A stretch of 64,000 nt of DNA from Panax quinquefolius (lineage: Eukaryota; Streptophyta; Magnoliopsida; Apiales; Araliaceae). The first letter of the stretch is position 1. Every line of letters starts with the position of its first letter. Under the pieces are notes generated by a model that saw only the letters and a list, made by a program, of their open reading frames with translations, was not told the DNA's origin and made no database searches. Both the position numbers and the translations under genes were made by a program. This document shows positions 58,656 through 64,000 of the stretch, one piece after another. The DNA lies in NCBI GenBank assembly GCA_020205615.1, contig CM035151.1, positions 17,896,322 to 17,960,321 on the forward strand, given 5' to 3'.

Positions 58656-61005
58656 TGTGACGCCCCCAAAATTAGGTATACGTCACCCATCTTGGGTCGC
58701 CACTTACATGGTACATAAATTCAAATACAACTTACTAATATAGCTGTATGCGTGTACATTACGACATAAAGCGTGAGTTTGAATACAAATATTGTCTACT
58801 AGATATTATACAAAACCAAAAGGAGTCCTCATTACAACTATTATCACACTATTTCACGAATAGTGAGGACTACTAATGCTATCCTCTCGGACCATTACTC
58901 CGTTTCCGACTCGTCCCGGCTATGTTCTCATTTCGAAGAGAACGGTGAAAGAAAGGGTGAGCTCAACTAGCCCAAGAAGAAATATTATGACTAAGATAAT
59001 GCGAGAATAAATTATCATTAGCCTTCAACGATGTTAAACCGATAAAATACAATAGACAACCGGTTTAATCTGCAGTTGAATAAGCAATCCATTAAAAGAG
59101 TCAAGTAGAGAATAAAGTCTACTATCTTTTAGGTTTTAAAAGGTTTTCACCAATTTTATCACGAGACTCAAATTTTAATAAATAAACCACCACATCTAAT
59201 CATCCCCGTACCACGGTCAAGGATTTTCATCAAATTATCAATGGTCATGACTATACCGAATCACCCTCGGTCATAATCATACCAAAAACTATCCATCACC
59301 GCATTACGAAGCCATCGAGGACTTTTGTCACATCATTTATATCAAGTCATGATTATACCGAATGATCCCTGGTCATAATCATACTAAGTTCATCTATGCA
59401 CGTAAGCCAAAGATAACATAATATAACATGAGGATGATGACAATGACATAATAATTCAATAAAACAAGTTCAAGAATTATTTAATTCATGAATTATTAAC
59501 GTCAAATTGTCAATATAATCTTTGTTTAGTAGAGTAAAATTCAAAAATGATCGGAAGAATATTTTCATGAAAGATATCTTTGGATGAAACGCAAATATCA
59601 AGGATATTCTACTAATTTCATGGAGTATAGAAGTTTAAGTTTTAACCAACTGGGTATAATAAAGAATGGAATAACAAAAGAAATCACCATGCATGCGGTA
59701 CTTTGCATGTAGTAAAAGTTATTCCAACAGAATAATAATAACGGAACCGAGTCGTGAAATTCACTGCAAGCGGGATGTTCCAATGAATAATAAAGATGGA
59801 ACCGGATCAGGTGTAAACACATGATAGGATATTCCAATAGAATGATAAAAAGCGGAACCAGTCCGTGTAAAACACATGCGAGGATGTTCCACGTAATAAT
59901 AGAAGAATGTCACCAAGTATAGGGTAAACCAGCATTATACTGAGTTATTCAGCAGAATAATAAGCAATGGAATATCATAAGGATTTCACCAAGTATAGGG
60001 TATCTGGCGTATCTGAAGTTATGTATAGGGTATGCCACTTTTACAAAAGTTATTCCAATGTAATAATAGTGAATGGAATAATGAAGTTCTCTTCAAGAAG
60101 AAAGAATAACACCCACTCAACGTAAAAGAAATGAATATAGAAATAGTAGAAGTAAAGTAATACTCTTCTTCTTCTTCTATAAATTTTCTCTATAGCTTTC
60201 TCTCTATAATTTCTCTCTCAGAGTTTCAATGAATTCGTAAGAAAATAATGAAGGAATGAGCTTTATTTATAGGAAAATGGAATGCATAGTAATTAATCCA
60301 TGAACGGTCCAGATTGATTTACTTTAATCGACGGTCCATATTTAAAGAAAAATCTTTTAAATAAAATATAATATATTCTATTTATATAAAATATTTTACT
60401 ATGCAAACACTATGCAATACTATACAAAAAACACTATGCAACACTATGCATAATAAAATATAATATATTCTATTTATAGAATAACTTTAATAAAGTATTC
60501 TATTTTATATAAAAAGATGTTTCTATTTTATTACGTTAATAATACTGAATAAAACAAAAACGTCATTATCGCTTATAATAATTCATATTATTAATCGACA
60601 ATAATGGAATCAAACCGAGTGACTTCTCACATAAAGCATCAATAATCAATACTGGTGCTATTATGCAACCACACGATACGTATCGCATTACTTACTACTA
60701 CGAGAGTAGTTCAACAAGTAACTACGGTAAAACTTCCGCCGTTATTTCAATAAAATATTTTTGTCGTTTTCTCAATCCGACAATAATTACATTATTGGGG
60801 TCCACCAATGATTGAGCCGTTGTACGAATATTTCCCTGCTAAACCGAATATTCCCCGACCAATCGAATATAATATAACCACTTGCATACTTTGCAAAATT
60901 TATAAATACTACCCACAACTATAATATTATCTCAAATTCACACCATAATATTAAAAATTATTTGACAAAATTTAAATCTTTATTGATAAAATCTGGGGTC
61001 TCACA
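58656..61005 (-). repeat. 3' LTR of the second copy
   Basis: TGTGACGCCCCC to GGGGTCTCACA, 2.35 kb, with TATA (minus) at 60264-60271 and a five-unit ACTATGCAA array at 60398-60452. Closest to 42052-44496. Confidence 0.9.
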
Positions 61006-63365
61006 ATCTCCCTCCTTATGGAATTTCCCTCGAAATTAGGGTACGTACACAGTCCGATAAAGAGATGAGGATACCTTGAATACCTTTATCGTTTAAAAAT
61101 ATTAAATTCATCTTCAGTAATCCGCCAAAGATATTCATTAACAATTCATCTTTGCACTACTGAGCCAAAGATATTTATTAACAATTCATCTTTGCACTTC
61201 TGAAGCAAAGATATATAAATCGTAAAACCAATAATCTTGAGACGCAGACTTAATAGTATCACGACCACGAATTATCCATGCACCAATCGCCAAGGATATT
61301 CGTGTTTTCAATTCTGATGGCCATGATTATACCGAATAATCCTTGGTCATAATCATACCAAGTCTATCAATGCACTACTACGACCAAAGATGACTTTTAC
61401 CACATCCATGAATTAATATTTCATTCACGAGACTCACTCAATAATTAATCCATATCATCGAATCATCCCCGCACTACGTGCCAAGGATATTCATTAGTAT
61501 CACGACCACGAATTATCCATGCACTACTACCAAAGATAATCGTGTATTCATTAGTATCACGACCACAAATTATCCATGCACTACTACCAAAGATAATTGT
61601 GTATTCATTAGTATCACGACCACGAATTATCCATGCACTACTACCAAAGATAATCGTGTATTCATTAAGATATCCGACCACAAATTATCCATGCACTACT
61701 ACCAAAGATAATTGTGTATTCATTAGTATCACGACCACAAATTATCCATGCACTACTACCAAAGATAATTGTGTATTCATTAGTATCACGACCACAAATT
61801 ATCCCCGCACTACTACCAAAGATAATTGTGTATTCATTAGTATCACGACCACAAATTATCCATGCACTACTACCAAAGATAATTGTGTTTTCATTAGTAT
61901 CACGACCACAAATTATCCATGCACTACGGCCAAAGATAAGCTGTGTATTCATTAGTATCCGACCACAATTATCCATGCACTACTACCAAAGATAATTGTG
62001 TATTCATTAGTATCACGACCTTAAATTATCCCTCAGACTACTACCAAAGATAATTGTGTATTCATTAAGTATCACGACCACAAATTATCCATGCACTACG
62101 TACCGGTGTTTTCATTAGTATCACGACCACAAATTATCCATGCACTACGATCAAAGATAATTGTGTATTCATTACTGATTATGATTATACCTAACAATCC
62201 TCTGTCATAATCATACCAAGTCCATCTATGCACTACTGAAATGCAGATGACTTTCAACATAATATAAACATGAGGATAATGATATAAAGAATCAATCAAA
62301 TGAGATAAAGGATAAATATTAAACATTTATAATATAATTTATCCAGATTCAAGAATATCCCCATGTTATCAATCACTTAATAATCTCATAATCTAATAAC
62401 ATTAATATTATAACAATATTTTAATCACTTCTTAAATTTATAAACAATTTATCTTAATTGTTTACGCTTTTACCATATAATGCATTTAATCATTCAAAAA
62501 TGCCATACTCATAAGATATCATCACCAATTATCAAATCTCTCAAAAATATGCATATACTCTATATAGGATTCTTTAGCCATAAAATCCTATTTTCAACTT
62601 TGTTACTTCACATAACATATTTAACTCATATGTTCAGTAATTAAACTATTTTCATGAAAAATACCAAATCAGTCCCAAAAATATTTCTTTTCTGCGATTT
62701 AGCATAATATAGTCCCATAATGAAAATATATTTTTCTCGAATTTTAAAATTCATTTACTATTTTTCAAAAATCAATTTCTAATTAATTCCTTAAGAAATT
62801 AGCTACCTCAAGGTTAACTCCAAAATTCCCAAATCTTGACAGGACCTTACACATGTTAACATGAGCTTCCAGTTTAAATTTCATGGTCATCTGAGTTATA
62901 GAACTCCGGTTATAGCGTTTTTAAATCGAAAAAACCTAAATATTGAAATAGTCATAACTTGCTCATTTTAAGTCGAGAATGAGCTCATTTTGGACAGGAG
63001 ATACTTTATACCATATACTTTCATGTCCCAAAAGGCCAGAATTTTTCTCATAATTTAAGTGGCCGAAACAGCCTCTCTAAAATCATGGCAGAAGCTTTTC
63101 CGGTTTTTACAGCTTTACACTCCTTTGCTAAAATCAGTCCACACAAAAATCTACAACACCTTTTCCAGTAATTCCACTTGGATTAGTTAGGTAACTCATA
63201 GATCTAACTCTAGGACTTGACCACATTCAAAAATTCAAAATATAATAGGAGATATGGTCAATTGAATTTCATGTTACGCTTTTTCACTAAAATCGATTTT
63301 CAACTCTTTGTGATTTCTAAGAAACTTTCATGTTTTTACATACTAACCAACATAACTCATCATAA
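61006..63365 (-). other. PPT, pol tail trace and captured LTR-like block
   Basis: The PPT complement is at 61006-61019 and a short pol-tail trace follows. The block then matches 38471-40715, with the 57-bp array expanded to 12 units. 62630-63360 follows 39960-40710 and 4980-5720 closely. No genes. Confidence 0.7.
61494..62174. repeat. 57-bp tandem repeat, 12 units
   Basis: Units carry ATTAGTATCACGACCACAAA, then TTATCCATGCACTACTACCA and AAGATAATTGTGTATTC. Since 57 is divisible by three, long open frames appear on both strands (61542-61955, 61665-61976 and others); none is a gene. Confidence 0.9.
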
Positions 63366-63840
63366 AACTTACTAATACTTCATATACCCATGATTTTTAT
63401 TAGTTCTATACTTTTATTATGACTTTCATCATAATCCACGTAAAATGATCCTTTTAGTTGAAGAAATATTTGAGGGTTTAAGAAATGGGTTTTTGTACTG
63501 GGGTCAATACAAAATTCGATTTCACGTTCTAGGGTAGGCTAGGAAGTCTTCAAGAATACGCCAAGAAATTTATTAATGATAGAAATATCATTCAAAATCA
63601 TTACTCTCGTCCAAGACTTGGATAGTACGTCACATTAATACCAACTGTGACTTCTATCTCTTAACTCGGATAAGCACCTCACAATGATACCTATCAACTT
63701 GCCATCTTCATCATGACGTCATCTACGTAAAGTCGGCTTTGCATTCCACACAAGGAAGTCAACAACGAAAGGATCGGGCTCTTTACTTATGGCTTGATAT
63801 AACAATGATTAACTTTAGGATTTGGTTACTTTGAATTCAG
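63366..63840 (-). other. Interior stretch of unknown nature, second copy
   Basis: Collinear with 40716-41160, including the CACGTTCTAGGGTAGGCTAG and AGGAAGTCAACAACGAAAGG blocks. No domain recognised. Confidence 0.4.
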
Positions 63841-64000
63841 TATAACAAAGTTGGTTAGGAATATGAAAGCTAACAACCTTACTGAAAAGAATAATAATGA
63901 GTAGTTAATCAATCGTTTTCAAAAATTATTTCAAAGGCAAGTATTTTCAAAGAGATAAGATCGACAGGTAACGTGAAAGTGTTTATTTGAAACAACAAGA
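63841..64000 (-). pseudogene. Aspartic protease remnant, cut by window end
   Basis: Collinear with 41170-41310; the minus strand has the equivalent of the FTLPVDLISLKIF stretch near 63950-63980. The catalytic part lies outside the window. Confidence 0.55.

Larger units (their letters stand above)
58656..64000 (-). mobile_element. Second copy of the 35997-44496 element, cut by window end
   Basis: 3' LTR at 58656-61005, PPT, the same captured LTR-like block, the same unknown stretch and the start of a protease remnant. It is collinear with 35997 to about 41340. The 5' LTR would be beyond 64000. Left flank AAGAC (58651-58655) belongs to the copia polypurine tract; its duplicate cannot be checked here. 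Confidence 0.85.

Noticed and set aside
61542..61995. Overlapping long open frames on both strands (up to 137 codons)
   Set aside because: They come from a 57-bp tandem repeat whose period is divisible by three; any stop-free unit stays open when repeated.
61494..62174. Possible CRISPR-like array
   Set aside because: Units are contiguous with no unique spacers, and the setting is a plant LTR element.
1..64000. A cellular gene, tRNA or rRNA gene, or microRNA locus
   Set aside because: Every recognisable protein motif is a transposon domain, and I found no tRNA- or rRNA-like sequence. A very small RNA gene cannot be excluded by eye.

Overview
The window looks like repeat-filled intergenic DNA from a flowering plant, most likely a dicot. 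It is AT-rich, and every coding trace I recognise belongs to a plant transposon: Ty3/gypsy chromovirus, Ty1/copia, or CACTA (En/Spm). I see no cellular gene, tRNA, rRNA or CRISPR array. I cannot name the species.

The layout is nested. Left part (about 497-33609): a decayed CACTA transposon on the minus strand appears to be the oldest layer. Its coding remnants (transposase-associated domain, DUF4218, DUF4216) lie at 656-2660, and a CACTA-type terminus with its own subterminal repeats lies at 33346-33609. Four LTR-element insertions cut it: a solo LTR at 2839-15856, a solo LTR at 16414-19246, a gypsy element at 20082-33217, and the LTR that ends at 496. The 2839-15856 solo LTR itself holds a two-LTR element at 2958-13447, and that element holds a copia-like solo LTR at 10955-12839.

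Right part (about 33610-58655): a broken copia element. Its LTR tail, primer-binding site and leader lie at 47324-47892; its gag-pre-integrase, integrase, RT and RNase H pieces lie between 50529 and 58655. It is interrupted by a rearranged LTR at 33916-47323 (holding a complete two-LTR element at 35997-44496), a gypsy 3' fragment at 47893-50528, a solo LTR at 52117-54985 and a non-autonomous CACTA element at 55924-57783. From 58656 to the window end runs a second copy of the 35997-44496 type.

Almost all the LTRs belong to one superfamily. In the sense direction they begin TGTAAGACCCC and end GGGGGCGTCACA, carry a TATAAATA promoter, and are flanked by a methionine-type PBS (TGGTATCGAGCTTAGG) and a purine-rich PPT. 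The coding member at 20082-33217 has the gag-PR-RT-RH-INT order and a chromodomain-like tail, which fits the Tekay/Del chromoviruses. Three derivatives (2958-13447, 35997-44496, 58656-64000) keep the PBS, leader and PPT but little or no coding sequence, so they look like parasites mobilised in trans. The 3' LTR of the coding member contains an inverted LTR, a potential long-hairpin RNA source. Many small indels sit at CG and CAG/CTG sites and may be base-calling errors on methylated DNA, so the frameshifts noted here should be read with care.
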